Shown here in pieces: positions 35,418 to 43,886 of a stretch of DNA of 64,000 nt. The position numbers and the translations under genes are program-made. Numbering within the stretch: position 1 is the stretch's first letter; each line of letters opens with the position of its first letter. Source of the DNA: a gamma proteobacterium HTCC2207. GTDB taxonomy: Bacteria > Pseudomonadota > Gammaproteobacteria > Pseudomonadales > Porticoccaceae. Under the pieces are notes generated by a model. It did not search any database and had not been told where the DNA came from. It saw only the letters and a list, made by a program, of their open reading frames with translations. The stretch spans positions 151,550 to 215,549 of the forward strand of contig CAJJAO010000006.1 of NCBI GenBank assembly GCA_905182265.1, read 5' to 3'.

Positions 35418-36824
35418 ATGTCTGAGAAGACTCTAAATCTGATTAAAGATAGCGAAGCTCGTTGGGTTGATCTGCGATTCACTGATACACAGGGTAAAGA
35501 GCAGCACGTCTCTATTCCTATCGGTGAAGTGGGAGATGACTTTTTTGTTGAAGGTAAAATGTTTGATGGCTCGTCTATTGCCGGTTGGAAGGGCATTAAC
35601 GAATCAGACATGATCCTGATGCCTGATGATAGCACCGCTGTTTTGGATCCGTTTACTGACGAACCCACCATTATTATCCGCTGCGGTATTGTTGAGCCGA
35701 CCACCATGCAGGGTTATGAGCGTGATCCACGTTCCATTGCTCAGCGCGCTGAGAAGTACCTCGCGTCTACAGGCCTAGGCGATACTGCCTTCTTTGGTCC
35801 AGAGCCGGAGTTCTTTGTATTTGACGATATCAAATGGGGTGCCGACATGAGCGGTAACTTCTATAAAATTAATTCTGACGAAGCGGCATGGTCTTCTTCA
35901 ATGGATCTGCCTGACGGCAACATGGGTCACCGCCCTGGTGTCAAAGGCGGCTACTTCCCCGTACCACCAGTCGATAGCCTGCACGATCTGCGTGCTGCTA
36001 TGTGTGGTGCTATGGAGCAAATGGGTCTAGACATCGAAGTGCATCACCACGAAGTGGGTACTGCTGGCCAGTGTGAAATCGGCGTACGTTTTGACACGCT
36101 GGTTAAGAAAGCTGACCAGGTTCAGATTCTTAAGTACTGCGTACACAATGTTGCTCATGCCTATGGCAAGACAGCGACCTTTATGCCTAAGCCAATTGTT
36201 GGTGATAACGGTTCAGGTATGCACGTTCACATGTCTTTCGCTAAAGACGGCGAAAACCAGTTTGCGGGCGATGCCTATGCGGGTCTAAGTGAAATGGCTT
36301 TGCATTATATCGGCGGTATTATCAAGCACGCGAAAGCGCTTAATGCCTTTGCCAACGCGTCGACTAACTCTTATAAGCGTCTGATTCCAGGCTTTGAAGC
36401 CCCGGTAATGTTGGCTTACTCAGCACGTAACCGCTCTGCTGCGATTCGTATTCCCTATGTTGCAAGCCCACGTGGCAAGCGCGTTGAGGTTCGTTTTGGT
36501 GACCCTACTGCTAACCCATACCTGATGTTTGCTTCTATGTTGATGGCCGGTTTGGACGGTATTAAGCACAAGATGCACCCAGGCGATGCAGCAGACAAAG
36601 ATCTCTATGATCTTCCTCCTGAAGAAGCAGCAGCCATTCCACAGGTTGCTGGCAGCCTGCGTGAAGCGCTGGACGCATTGGATGGCGATCGCGAATTCTT
36701 GACGGCTGGTGGCGTATTTACTGACGACATGATTGATGCGTTTATCGGGCTGAAGATGGCAGAAGTCTACCGTGTTGAGCACACCACTCACCCGGTTGAG
36801 TTTGATATGTACTACAGCTGCTAA
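35418..36824 (+). CDS. glnA: Glutamine synthetase, type I
   Basis: Condenses glutamate and ammonia with ATP; a dodecameric cytoplasmic enzyme. The ATG at 35418 gives 468 residues, the standard GSI-beta length; the track's GTG at 35406 overlaps the Shine-Dalgarno (TGGAG) and is rejected. Signatures: [38 protein letters not shown]-type [27 protein letters not shown], and the adenylylation loop with NLYDLP-type [11 protein letters not shown] (Tyr is the adenylylated residue). It is controlled by two NtrC sites and a sigma-54 promoter and followed by a strong terminator. Confidence 0.97.
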   Translation: MSEKTLNLIKDSEARWVDLRFTDTQGKEQHVSIPIGEVGDDFFVEGKMFDGSSIAGWKGINESDMILMPDDSTAVLDPFTDEPTIIIRCGIVEPTTMQGYERDPRSIAQRAEKYLASTGLGDTAFFGPEPEFFVFDDIKWGADMSGNFYKINSDEAAWSSSMDLPDGNMGHRPGVKGGYFPVPPVDSLHDLRAAMCGAMEQMGLDIEVHHHEVGTAGQCEIGVRFDTLVKKADQVQILKYCVHNVAHAYGKTATFMPKPIVGDNGSGMHVHMSFAKDGENQFAGDAYAGLSEMALHYIGGIIKHAKALNAFANASTNSYKRLIPGFEAPVMLAYSARNRSAAIRIPYVASPRGKRVEVRFGDPTANPYLMFASMLMAGLDGIKHKMHPGDAADKDLYDLPPEEAAAIPQVAGSLREALDALDGDREFLTAGGVFTDDMIDAFIGLKMAEVYRVEHTTHPVEFDMYYSC

Positions 36825-36862
36825 GTTTTTAGCACAGGCTGTTTTACAGCAAAATCGGACAG

Positions 36863-36893
36863 GCCCGTCATTCTTCGAATGGCGGGCTTTTTC
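36863..36893 (+). terminator. Rho-independent terminator of glnA
   Basis: GCCCGTCATTC pairs with GAATGGCGGGC (11 bp, one G-T) around TTC, followed by TTTTTCTTT. It lies 39 bases after the glnA stop and separates glnA from the ntrBC unit. Confidence 0.92.
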
Positions 36894-36975
36894 TTTGTCT
36901 GCTCTTTTCCTAATATGGGTCTAATCTTTATATTAGCGGTCTAAAAGTATTAAGATCTAAATATGATGGCGCTAC

Positions 36976-37039
36976 TTATTAGAGCTCTAACTCATTAGAG
37001 CTCTAGCTCATTAAGGCTCTAGCTCAATCAGAGTTCAGC
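36976..37039. repeat. 16-bp tandem repeat, four units
   Basis: Units ttattagagctctaac, tcattagagctctagc, tcattaaggctctagc and tcaatcagagttcagc lie between the glnA terminator and the DUF4124 gene. AGAGCTCT makes units 1 and 2 partly palindromic. No ORF runs through it. Confidence 0.82.
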
Positions 37040-37085
37040 CACGAGCTCTGAATGATTGACAGGCCGGCACCCAAGGGAAATTTCT

Positions 37086-37649
37086 ATGTTAGTGAAGTTA
37101 ATGAAAGGCCTAATGCTACTGTTGCTCTGCTTACCCGCTGCGGCAGAGGTTTATAGGCTAGTCGACAAAGACGGTAATATTACCTACACAGATCAGCCTC
37201 AGGCAGATGCGCAGGTTGCTCCTATTGTGCTGCCGCACCTCAATAAGATGAAGGCCACGGTGCCAGCCGAAGAGCCCCAAAGCGACGTCGCAGAAACTAT
37301 TCAGGGTGCAGAAAACACAGAGGTCGAACCGACCTTCGCCGGCTACAGCAGGGCAGTTATTTTGGCCCCTAATAATAATGAAGTCATACCCAATCAGCAG
37401 CGCAATATTATTATTCAACTTTCAGTAGAACCACAGCTCCAAACTGGACACCGGATTCAGTTCTGGCTTGACGGAAAGGCCCAAGGAGCGCCAGTTAGCG
37501 CCACCAGCTACCAGATGAACGATCTAGAGCGGGGCAGCCATAGCCTCAGTGCGCAGATTGTTAACGATCAGGGTAGGGTTCTCATATCAGCAGGCTCAGT
37601 TGAGGTGCATATTCAGCGGCATTTTAAGCGAGACTTTAAACGGCACTAA
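37086..37649 (+). CDS. DUF4124 domain-containing exported protein
   Basis: A 187-residue protein with a signal peptide (MLVKLMKGLMLLLLCLPAAA, cleavage near AAA-EV) followed by the DUF4124 start VYRLVDKDGNITYTDQPQ. The C-terminal half (about 100-180) looks like an Ig-like beta domain (IQLSVEPQLQTGHRIQFWLDG). The function of the family is unknown. The ATG at 37086 is chosen over 37056 because it starts the signal peptide and AAGGGAAA precedes it. It lies between glnA and ntrBC, a position where related gammaproteobacteria also carry a DUF4124 protein. Periplasmic location is inferred. Confidence 0.82.
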   Translation: MLVKLMKGLMLLLLCLPAAAEVYRLVDKDGNITYTDQPQADAQVAPIVLPHLNKMKATVPAEEPQSDVAETIQGAENTEVEPTFAGYSRAVILAPNNNEVIPNQQRNIIIQLSVEPQLQTGHRIQFWLDGKAQGAPVSATSYQMNDLERGSHSLSAQIVNDQGRVLISAGSVEVHIQRHFKRDFKRH

Positions 37650-37981
37650 TTATCGGCACCAATAAGCCGAATTAAGCGGCGCTAGCCTTAACTTCGGCAG
37701 TGCCCCTTACGATATCTGTCTCCCTCTCTCTTTCTCTAATTTCTCAAAACATTTTGCTATTCAGCTGGCCCAGAAAACGGAGGGGAAATTATAAGTGGAG
37801 CGTGTCGCACCAAAATGGTGCATAATTCCTTTCTCAGTCAACTCAAGCCTGTTAAGTTGCTCTGTAGACCCCAAACAATGGTGTTCTTTTACTTCGATCC
37901 CGCTCCAACGTTGGCCTGTTTATTGCAATGTTTAAAGACAGGCATTGATGAAATGCTTATAGAAATCAGACTAAACCGCTT
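37650..37981. other. Noncoding control region upstream of ntrB
   Basis: A 332-base spacer. It begins with repeat-like sequence (ggcac, aagc), contains an NtrC dyad near 37807, and shows no ORF of note. The ntrBC promoter should lie here; CATAAT at 37821-37826 overlaps the dyad and is a possible -10. Confidence 0.6.
37807..37822. promoter_or_regulatory. NtrC-binding site upstream of ntrB
   Basis: GCACCAAAATGGTGCA is a strong match to the NtrC dyad, very close to sites at E. coli glnA and glnL. It overlaps a possible -10 (CATAAT), which suggests repression of ntrBC by phosphorylated NtrC. The site is seen directly; the mode of control is inferred. Confidence 0.8.
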
Positions 37982-39058
37982 ATGACCTCAGATCAGCTGC
38001 ACCGATTACTACTCGATAACCTCAACACCGCGGTGTTGCTGCTTAATGGCGACTTGGTTATTGACTATATTAATCCGGCTGCGGAGGCCCTGCTGCAGGT
38101 CAGCAGTGCAAGGCTCTGTGGTTCTGACGCCAATGATTTATTTGCCGATGGTGACATGTCCCAGAGCACCTTGAATGAGGCCTTGAACAGCGGTCACCCC
38201 CACACTCGACGCCACGAATATTTGCGAGTGCCGAGCGCCGAGTCCACTCAGGTTGATTACACCATAACGCCTCTAGAGCTCAATGAGCGACAGATGCTGC
38301 TGATGGAAATGCAGCCGATTGACCGCTTCTTAAAGATCAACCGCGAAGAGGCTTTGCTGTCAGTCCACGACACCTCCAAAAGTTTGGTTCGCGGTCTGGC
38401 CCATGAAATTAAAAACCCCTTGGGTGGTATTCGCGGTGCCGCACAGCTGTTAGATCAGATGATTGCAGAGCAGGGCCTCGACGGTGAAACCCGAGAGCTG
38501 TGCCAGATTATTACCACTGAAACTGACCGCCTGAGAAATTTGGTTGATCGCCTGTTAGGCCCCAATCATTTGCCCCATATCGAGAGCCTAAGTATCCATG
38601 AGGTAACCGAGCATGTCGCCAGTTTAATTGAGGCTGAGACCCAGGGAAGATTGCGGTTGGTCCGAGATTATGACCCTAGCATTCCCAATGTCGACGGTGA
38701 CAGAGAGCAGCTTATTCAGGCTGTCTTAAATGTTGCACGTAATGCCATGCAGGCATTGCTCGAGCTGCCGATGGCGGATGCACAGATTACCTTTCGGTCT
38801 CGAGTACATCGCAACTTCACCATTGCTGGCCAGCACCATAAGGTGATCTGTCGATTAGACGTCATGGACAATGGCCCTGGTGTTTCTGAAGCAATTAAAG
38901 AACGTATTTTTTTCCCCATGATCAGTGGGCGCAGCGAGGGAAGTGGGCTTGGTCTCACAATTGCCCAGACAGCAGTCAATGGTCATCAGGGCATCATTGA
39001 ATGTGAATCGGAAGTGGGTCACACCTGCTTCTCTATTTACCTACCTATAAAGGTTTAA
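37982..39058 (+). CDS. glnL: Nitrogen regulation sensor kinase NtrB
   Basis: Cytoplasmic histidine kinase/phosphatase that controls NtrC in response to PII and glutamine. The 358 residues comprise a PAS domain (about 8-115), the H-box LVRGLAHEIKNPLGGIRGAAQ with the phosphorylated His near residue 142, and a HATPase with DNGPGVSEAIKERIFFPM and GSGLGLTIAQT. The RIFFPMISGR segment is typical of NtrB. It is one base apart from ntrC, so they are translationally coupled. Confidence 0.95.
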   Translation: MTSDQLHRLLLDNLNTAVLLLNGDLVIDYINPAAEALLQVSSARLCGSDANDLFADGDMSQSTLNEALNSGHPHTRRHEYLRVPSAESTQVDYTITPLELNERQMLLMEMQPIDRFLKINREEALLSVHDTSKSLVRGLAHEIKNPLGGIRGAAQLLDQMIAEQGLDGETRELCQIITTETDRLRNLVDRLLGPNHLPHIESLSIHEVTEHVASLIEAETQGRLRLVRDYDPSIPNVDGDREQLIQAVLNVARNAMQALLELPMADAQITFRSRVHRNFTIAGQHHKVICRLDVMDNGPGVSEAIKERIFFPMISGRSEGSGLGLTIAQTAVNGHQGIIECESEVGHTCFSIYLPIKV

Positions 39059-39059
39059 C

Positions 39060-40481
39060 ATGAGCATCACATCAGAAATTTGGATAGCCGAAGATGATCG
39101 CTCTCTGCGCTGGGTCATGGAAAAAGCGATGACCCGAGAGGGTATTGCAGTGCGCAGTTTCGAAACTGGTGATGATCTATTAAAGGCGCTAAAAACCTCA
39201 GAGCCTAAAATCATCATTTCTGATATCCGTATGCCAGGTATCGATGGACTTGAACTTTTAAAGCAAATTCATGGCAGTCACGCCGACATACCAGTAATCA
39301 TTACCACTGCGCACTCAGATTTAGACAGCGCGGTTGCCGCTTATCAGGGTGGGGCATTTGAATACTTACCCAAGCCGTTTGACCTGGAAGAGCTAGTCGA
39401 TGTGGCGCGGCGGGGCTTGTCTTTTGCCGACGAAAATAAAGTTCAAGCAGCTCCCGCCGAGGTCTTGGCGGTAGCTCAGGAAATTATCGGTGAAGCCCCG
39501 GCCATGCAGGAAGTTTTTCGGGCCATTGGTCGCCTCTCTCACTCCAATATCACAGTCTTAATTAATGGCGAATCCGGCACGGGCAAAGAACTAGTGGCCC
39601 AGGCGCTGCATAAGCATAGCCCGAGACGCAACAATAAATTTATCGCACTCAATATGGCGGCTATTCCCAACGACCTGATTGAGTCAGAATTATTTGGCCA
39701 TGAAAAAGGTGCTTTTACTGGAGCAGCTCAGCGGCGCGAGGGGCGTTTTGAACAGTCTGATGGAGGCACTCTGTTTCTGGATGAAATTGGCGATATGCCA
39801 CCAGAGGCACAGACTAGATTGCTGCGAGTATTGGCCGAGGGTGAGTTTTATAGAGTGGGTGGCCACACAGCGGTCAAAGTTGATGTGCGTATTATCGCCG
39901 CGACCCATCAAAACCTTGAGGAGCTCGTGTCTGCAAATCGCTTCCGTGAAGATTTGTTTCACCGCCTTAATGTTATAAGGGTGCACTTACCGAGACTGGC
40001 TGATCGCAGGGAAGATATTCCTCAGCTGATGCAGCACTTTTTTCATCGCGCGGCCAAAGAGTTGGACATGGAGCCGAAGGTTCTGTCCCAGCCGGCTGAA
40101 GATGTCTTCTTTAATTTACCTTGGCCTGGCAACGTTCGGCAGCTGGAAAATATGTGTCGGTGGCTGACCGTGATGGCTGCAGGAAGGGAAGTCTTGTTAA
40201 CTGATTTGCCTCCAGAGTTACAGGCAGACAGCGCACCAGTAGAAGGCCGGGGCCAGAGTGACTGGCAACAACTGCTTAGGCGCTGGAGTGAGCGAGAGTT
40301 AAAGCTGGGGCGCCGAGACATTTTGGCTCAGGCTATTCCTGAGTTTGAGCGAGCCATGATAGAAACTGCCCTGTCTCACACTGGTGGGCGCAAAAAAGAC
40401 GCGGCCGAGCTGTTGGGTTGGGGGCGCAACACCTTGACTAGGAAGTTGCAGGAATACAGCATGGAGAGCCAGGTGCTTTAG
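39060..40481 (+). CDS. glnG: Nitrogen regulation response regulator NtrC
   Basis: Sigma-54 enhancer-binding activator of nitrogen-starvation genes. The 473 residues comprise a receiver (phospho-Asp in [13 protein letters not shown]), an AAA+ domain with GESGTGKE (Walker A), GAFTGA (the sigma-54-contact loop) and [11 protein letters not shown] (Walker B), and a Fis-type helix-turn-helix at the C terminus ([19 protein letters not shown]). Its dyad sites are present upstream of glnA and ntrB. It is followed by a bidirectional terminator shared with secB. Confidence 0.96.
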   Translation: MSITSEIWIAEDDRSLRWVMEKAMTREGIAVRSFETGDDLLKALKTSEPKIIISDIRMPGIDGLELLKQIHGSHADIPVIITTAHSDLDSAVAAYQGGAFEYLPKPFDLEELVDVARRGLSFADENKVQAAPAEVLAVAQEIIGEAPAMQEVFRAIGRLSHSNITVLINGESGTGKELVAQALHKHSPRRNNKFIALNMAAIPNDLIESELFGHEKGAFTGAAQRREGRFEQSDGGTLFLDEIGDMPPEAQTRLLRVLAEGEFYRVGGHTAVKVDVRIIAATHQNLEELVSANRFREDLFHRLNVIRVHLPRLADRREDIPQLMQHFFHRAAKELDMEPKVLSQPAEDVFFNLPWPGNVRQLENMCRWLTVMAAGREVLLTDLPPELQADSAPVEGRGQSDWQQLLRRWSERELKLGRRDILAQAIPEFERAMIETALSHTGGRKKDAAELLGWGRNTLTRKLQEYSMESQVL

Positions 40482-40510
40482 CGGCTGTTAATAAAAAAAT
40501 CACCCATAAA

Positions 40511-40538
40511 AAAACCCGCTGTTAAAAGCGGGTTTTTT
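40511..40538. terminator. Bidirectional terminator between ntrC and secB
   Basis: AAAACCCGCT pairs with AGCGGGTTTT around the loop gttaaa, with further As on the left and Ts on the right. Works for both the converging ntrBC and secB transcripts. Confidence 0.92.
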
Positions 40539-40553
40539 CTATCAAGCGAGTAA

Positions 40554-41078
40554 CTAGTGCTTAGTTTCATCGCTTTCTTCTGCTACTGCTTCACCGCCAG
40601 CTTCTTTCGACTTTTCTGCCGCAGCTTGCTGAACAGCAGAAGCAAACAATGCGTCAAAATTGATCGGTGGAATCATCAGCGGTGGGAACGAACCCTTGGT
40701 CAGCAAGTTATCGATCGCTTCTCGAGCGTACGGGAACAGCAAGTTGGGGCAAGTTGTGTTCAATACCTGAGTTAACTGCTGGTCTTCGAAGCCTTCAATG
40801 GTGAACAAGCCAGCTTGGTCAACTTCGACCAAATAGATCGTGTCTTCGTCACTGCTAACCGTGATGGTTAGACGCAGTGCAACTTCATAAATACCGTCAT
40901 CAATTTTAGTCGACTTAGTCGCTAGGTCCTGTTTAACCTTAGGTGTCCACTGCTTGGTAAAAGCTGATGGGCCCTGGGGTGTTTCGAATGACAGGTCCTT
41001 AAGATAGATGCGCTGGATCGAAAATTTTGGCTCTGTGGCTGGTGCTTCGGCAGCAGCGGTTGTTGTTTCTTCAGTCAT
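40554..41078 (-). CDS. secB: Protein-export chaperone SecB
   Basis: Tetrameric cytoplasmic chaperone that hands unfolded preproteins to SecA. The 174 residues include FSIQRIYLKDLSFETPQGPS and the C-terminal core PNLLFPYAREAIDNLLTKGSFPPLMIPPINFDALF, both diagnostic. The N terminus is Ala/Glu/Thr-rich and the C terminus is acidic. AAGG precedes the ATG. It is third in the yibN-grxC-secB run, typical of gammaproteobacteria. Confidence 0.96.
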   Translation of the reverse strand: MTEETTTAAAEAPATEPKFSIQRIYLKDLSFETPQGPSAFTKQWTPKVKQDLATKSTKIDDGIYEVALRLTITVSSDEDTIYLVEVDQAGLFTIEGFEDQQLTQVLNTTCPNLLFPYAREAIDNLLTKGSFPPLMIPPINFDALFASAVQQAAAEKSKEAGGEAVAEESDETKH

Positions 41079-41135
41079 GATGCAAACCTTATTAATTAAT
41101 TTTTAATGGCCGTTACAAACTTATATGGAGTCGAC

Positions 41136-41405
41136 TTAGGGTAATTCAACCCCAGACTTGGCAAGAGCGTCTAAGTCTCCATTGAGGTCGAGTTTACGCA
41201 GGTCGGTATAACCTCCTACATGCACATCGTCAATCCAGATCTGCGGCACGGTATTTCTCGAGCCGCGCGCCATTATTTCGGCGCGCAATGCTGGGTCTGA
41301 ATCTAGAGCTACGTCTTGGAATTCAATTCCCTTGGCGGTCAACAAACGACGCGCCTGGGTACAGAACGGGCAGAACTGCGTTCCGTAGAGTACAACCTGT
41401 GACAT
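41136..41405 (-). CDS. grxC: Glutaredoxin 3
   Basis: An 89-residue dithiol glutaredoxin that reduces disulfides with glutathione. The active site is C12-P-F-C15 in GTQFCPFCTQA. The glutathione groove is NTVPQIWIDDVHVGGYTDL. Its position between yibN and secB matches E. coli and Pseudomonas. Confidence 0.96.
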   Translation of the reverse strand: MSQVVLYGTQFCPFCTQARRLLTAKGIEFQDVALDSDPALRAEIMARGSRNTVPQIWIDDVHVGGYTDLRKLDLNGDLDALAKSGVELP

Positions 41406-41447
41406 GGTATTTCCTTAAAGTGAGGGCTTTGGCTATGCGTCGGGTGA

Positions 41448-41867
41448 TTAACCCTTAACGCCAGTTACCACTGGCATACTTTGACCTTGCCATTCGGTCA
41501 TTCCGCCGCTTAATCGGCGAACGTTATACCCTTCTTTACTTAATATTTTTCCTGCACCGCCGGCATGCTGGCCCATATTATCGACTAGCACTACTACTTT
41601 ACTGCGGCTCTTTTCCAGCTCACTCATGCGGCTGGCTATTTTTGAATGTGGAATATTGAGTGCGCCGTGGATATGACCCACCTGAAACTCATTGGATGGG
41701 CGCACATCGACTAAAACCGCTTCGTCAGCATTCATCATGCTGACCAATACAGAGCTTACGATGGGCTTGCCACCTTTGGATCGTTCGGTCCAGGCGAAGA
41801 AATAAATCAGGGCCATCAAGACGCTGATCAGGATCCATTGTTCGCTGGCGAAGGTAAAAATATCCAC
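41448..41867 (-). CDS. yibN: YibN-like membrane-anchored rhodanese-domain protein without catalytic Cys
   Basis: A 139-residue protein with one N-terminal membrane segment (about residues 8-26) and a rhodanese fold (about 38-135; VLVDVRPSNEFQVGHIHGALNIP). The active loop reads LVDNMGQHAGGAG, without Cys, so sulfurtransfer is unlikely; YibN homologues often have altered loops. The start is a GTG at 41867. First gene of yibN-grxC-secB. Confidence 0.88.
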   Translation of the reverse strand: MDIFTFASEQWILISVLMALIYFFAWTERSKGGKPIVSSVLVSMMNADEAVLVDVRPSNEFQVGHIHGALNIPHSKIASRMSELEKSRSKVVVLVDNMGQHAGGAGKILSKEGYNVRRLSGGMTEWQGQSMPVVTGVKG

Positions 41868-41966
41868 TTAGAGATGCTCTCAATTGGTTAAACAGAGTCC
41901 CGTCTAAACAGCCGGGGCGCGCAAGTATACACAGGATTGTTAGGCTTAGGAATTATGCCGTAACGA

Positions 41967-42788
41967 TTAAGTCCAGCGACTCCAAACCGGAGTGCAATTA
42001 TCGGGCAGTTTCGCGACCATGCCCAGCGCCGCCCAAGGTTGGTTGGGGCTGTGAAAGTCAGAGCCGCCAGATGCCAGTAGACCGTGGCGCTGGCATAAGT
42101 TGGCCATATCCCGAGTTACAGAGGGTATCTGTAATCCGGATATCACCTCTACCGCTTCCCCACCTACGGACGCAAACTCTTCTAATAAAGAGGATATTTT
42201 AGTGCCCGTCATCTTATATTTTTTGGGATGGGCCAATACCGCAACCCCGCCGGCTCCGCGAATCCACTCGACAACTGTTGCCAGATCTCCCCATTGCTCT
42301 TTAATGTCTCCCGCTTTGCCAGCGCCCAGATACTTTTTAAAGGCCTGAGCAATATTGGTGACTGCGCCAATCGCGACCAGATGTTGGGCAAAGTGTGGGC
42401 GGCCAACCTGGCCTCCAGCCGTAAAGCTTTTGGCGCCTTGCAGGCAATCTTCAAAGCCCAGACGTGCCAGTTTCTCAGATATTTTTTCACCGCGGTCTTC
42501 CCGGGCTGCAGACTGCTGAGCGACGCCCTCTAAAATAGCATCACTGGTAAGGTCGAGGTTTAGGCCAACAATATGGACGCCAGATTTTCGCCACTGGCTA
42601 GAAAACTCAATCCCCGGAATCATACGCAGCCCGGTACCGGCTGTGTCTATGGCTTCATAGGCTGCAATACTGTCATGGTCGGTAATCGACAGCATATCAA
42701 GCCCTCGCTCCAGCGCTAGATTAACTAGGTCTTGGGGCGGTAGAGTGCCGTCGGAGACATTGGTATGGCAGTGCAGATCTATATTCAT
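41967..42788 (-). CDS. rnm: PHP-domain phosphoesterase (RNase AM/YciV type)
   Basis: A 273-residue metal-dependent phosphoesterase of the PHP family, related to E. coli YciV (RNase AM, trimming 5' ends of rRNA, and nucleoside 3',5'-bisphosphate phosphatase). Metal ligands: DLHCHTNVSDG at residues 4-14, SITDHDS near 35, IPGIEFSS, AHPKKYK and SGGSDFHSPN. The C-terminal LPDNCTPVW is typical. It diverges from the SprT-like gene. The exact substrate is inferred from family. Confidence 0.88.
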   Translation of the reverse strand: MNIDLHCHTNVSDGTLPPQDLVNLALERGLDMLSITDHDSIAAYEAIDTAGTGLRMIPGIEFSSQWRKSGVHIVGLNLDLTSDAILEGVAQQSAAREDRGEKISEKLARLGFEDCLQGAKSFTAGGQVGRPHFAQHLVAIGAVTNIAQAFKKYLGAGKAGDIKEQWGDLATVVEWIRGAGGVAVLAHPKKYKMTGTKISSLLEEFASVGGEAVEVISGLQIPSVTRDMANLCQRHGLLASGGSDFHSPNQPWAALGMVAKLPDNCTPVWSRWT

Positions 42789-42850
42789 ATGATAAGTAAT
42801 TTAAAACCGACGGCCATTGTACCAGCCTCAGCAGGCTTTATAATCAGGTT

Positions 42851-43423
42851 ATGACTTCAGCGACATACATAGAGCCAATCGACCAGCAGCAGCGCCTTGA
42901 GGTGATTGCGGCCACTCAGCAATGTATTGCTCGAGCATCGGCGCTCTATGATCGTGAGTTTGCCTCAGTCGATGTAGATTTTGATCTTAGTGGTAAATGT
43001 GCAGGCATGTATCAGGTGCAGCGCAAAGGTCGACGTATTCGCTATAACCCGTGGTTGTTTGCCAAATACTATCAAGACAGCATGACCGACACCGTGACCC
43101 ATGAAGTGGCCCATTACATTGTTGACTGCCTGTACGGCCTGCGCCGTGTTAAGCCTCATGGTAAAGAATGGCGCAAGGTAATGCTTGATCTTGGGGTAGA
43201 GCCTCATGCCACAGGAAGCTACAGCCTTGAGGGCATACCCGTGCGCCAGTACCAGCGCTTTACCTATTACTGCGCTTGCCGCACCCATGAGCTAACCATA
43301 GTGCGGCATCGCAAGATAATGAGTGGGCGTGCCAAGTATCTCTGTCAGTACTGCCGTGGCCCGCTATTGCGCTCTGATTTAGATGCCAGTTCAGACGGCA
43401 GTTTGGCCAGTAGCATTGAGTAG
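42851..43423 (+). CDS. sprT: SprT-like zinc metallopeptidase
   Basis: A 190-residue protein with the SprT-family zinc motif HEVAH at residues 84-88, a conserved CAGMYQ element near 50 and a C-terminal Cys4 zinc ribbon (YYCACRTHE, LCQYC). The family includes E. coli SprT and, more distantly, eukaryotic Spartan, which degrades DNA-protein crosslinks; the bacterial role is undefined. The stop is three bases from the GIY-YIG gene start, suggesting coupling. Confidence 0.87.
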   Translation: MTSATYIEPIDQQQRLEVIAATQQCIARASALYDREFASVDVDFDLSGKCAGMYQVQRKGRRIRYNPWLFAKYYQDSMTDTVTHEVAHYIVDCLYGLRRVKPHGKEWRKVMLDLGVEPHATGSYSLEGIPVRQYQRFTYYCACRTHELTIVRHRKIMSGRAKYLCQYCRGPLLRSDLDASSDGSLASSIE

Positions 43424-43426
43424 TTT

Positions 43427-43693
43427 GTGACAGAGCCGCAAAAGTCTGCCAGTGAATGGTTTGTGTATATTATTCGCGCCAGCGATCAAACTTTGTATAC
43501 AGGTATTACCACCGACCCTGTGCGGCGGCTTGCTGAGCATCAGTCTGGTAAGGCGGGTGCTAAATACTTTCGTGGCCGCAGTGCCATCGAGATGGTGTAT
43601 GTAGAAGCTAGTGATAACCGCAGTACCGCTAGCATTCGCGAGGCGGCCATTAAAAAGCTAAGTCGCTCGCAAAAGCTCACTTTAATTGGCTAG
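43427..43693 (+). CDS. GIY-YIG nuclease-superfamily protein (YhbQ-like)
   Basis: An 88-residue single-domain protein. FVYIIRASDQTLYTGITTDPVRRLAEHQSG is the GIY-YIG core in the UvrC/YhbQ subgroup. The start is a GTG three bases after the SprT-like stop. The final Glu of the nuclease motif lies in ASIREAAIKKL. Small family members show DNA nuclease activity in vitro, but physiological roles are unclear. The coupling to a SprT-like peptidase could reflect DNA repair; that is inference. Confidence 0.87.
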   Translation: MTEPQKSASEWFVYIIRASDQTLYTGITTDPVRRLAEHQSGKAGAKYFRGRSAIEMVYVEASDNRSTASIREAAIKKLSRSQKLTLIG

Positions 43694-43705
43694 TAATTAC
43701 TGGGT

Positions 43706-43715
43706 TGTATATACA
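43706..43715. promoter_or_regulatory. HutC-type operator 1 (TGTATATACA)
   Basis: A perfect 10-bp palindrome TGTATATACA just after the GIY-YIG stop, about 180 bases upstream of the GntR gene. It matches the core of HutC operators. Confidence 0.6.
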
Positions 43716-43838
43716 GTTAAACCTTAACATCTTTCTAAAGATTTAAGATTTTATGGACACTATTGGCTATAAATAATAATTTTCTGGATATTTAGCCGAA
43801 GTTAGCGTAAAACTTCTTAATGGTTGTGAATTTACATA

Positions 43839-43848
43839 TGTATATACA
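43839..43848. promoter_or_regulatory. HutC-type operator 2 (TGTATATACA)
   Basis: A second perfect TGTATATACA, 39 bases before the GntR ATG and exactly 133 bases from operator 1. The adjacent acatatgt extends local dyad symmetry. Confidence 0.68.
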
Positions 43849-43856
43849 GGTATAGT

Positions 43857-43866
43857 TGTATAGACA
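43857..43866. promoter_or_regulatory. HutC-type operator 3 (TGTATAGACA)
   Basis: A one-mismatch copy of the palindrome, 18 bases from operator 2 and 20 bases before the GntR ATG. The pair could bind two regulator dimers on the promoter. Confidence 0.6.
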
Positions 43867-43886
43867 GTTATATTGAGCATGCGCCT

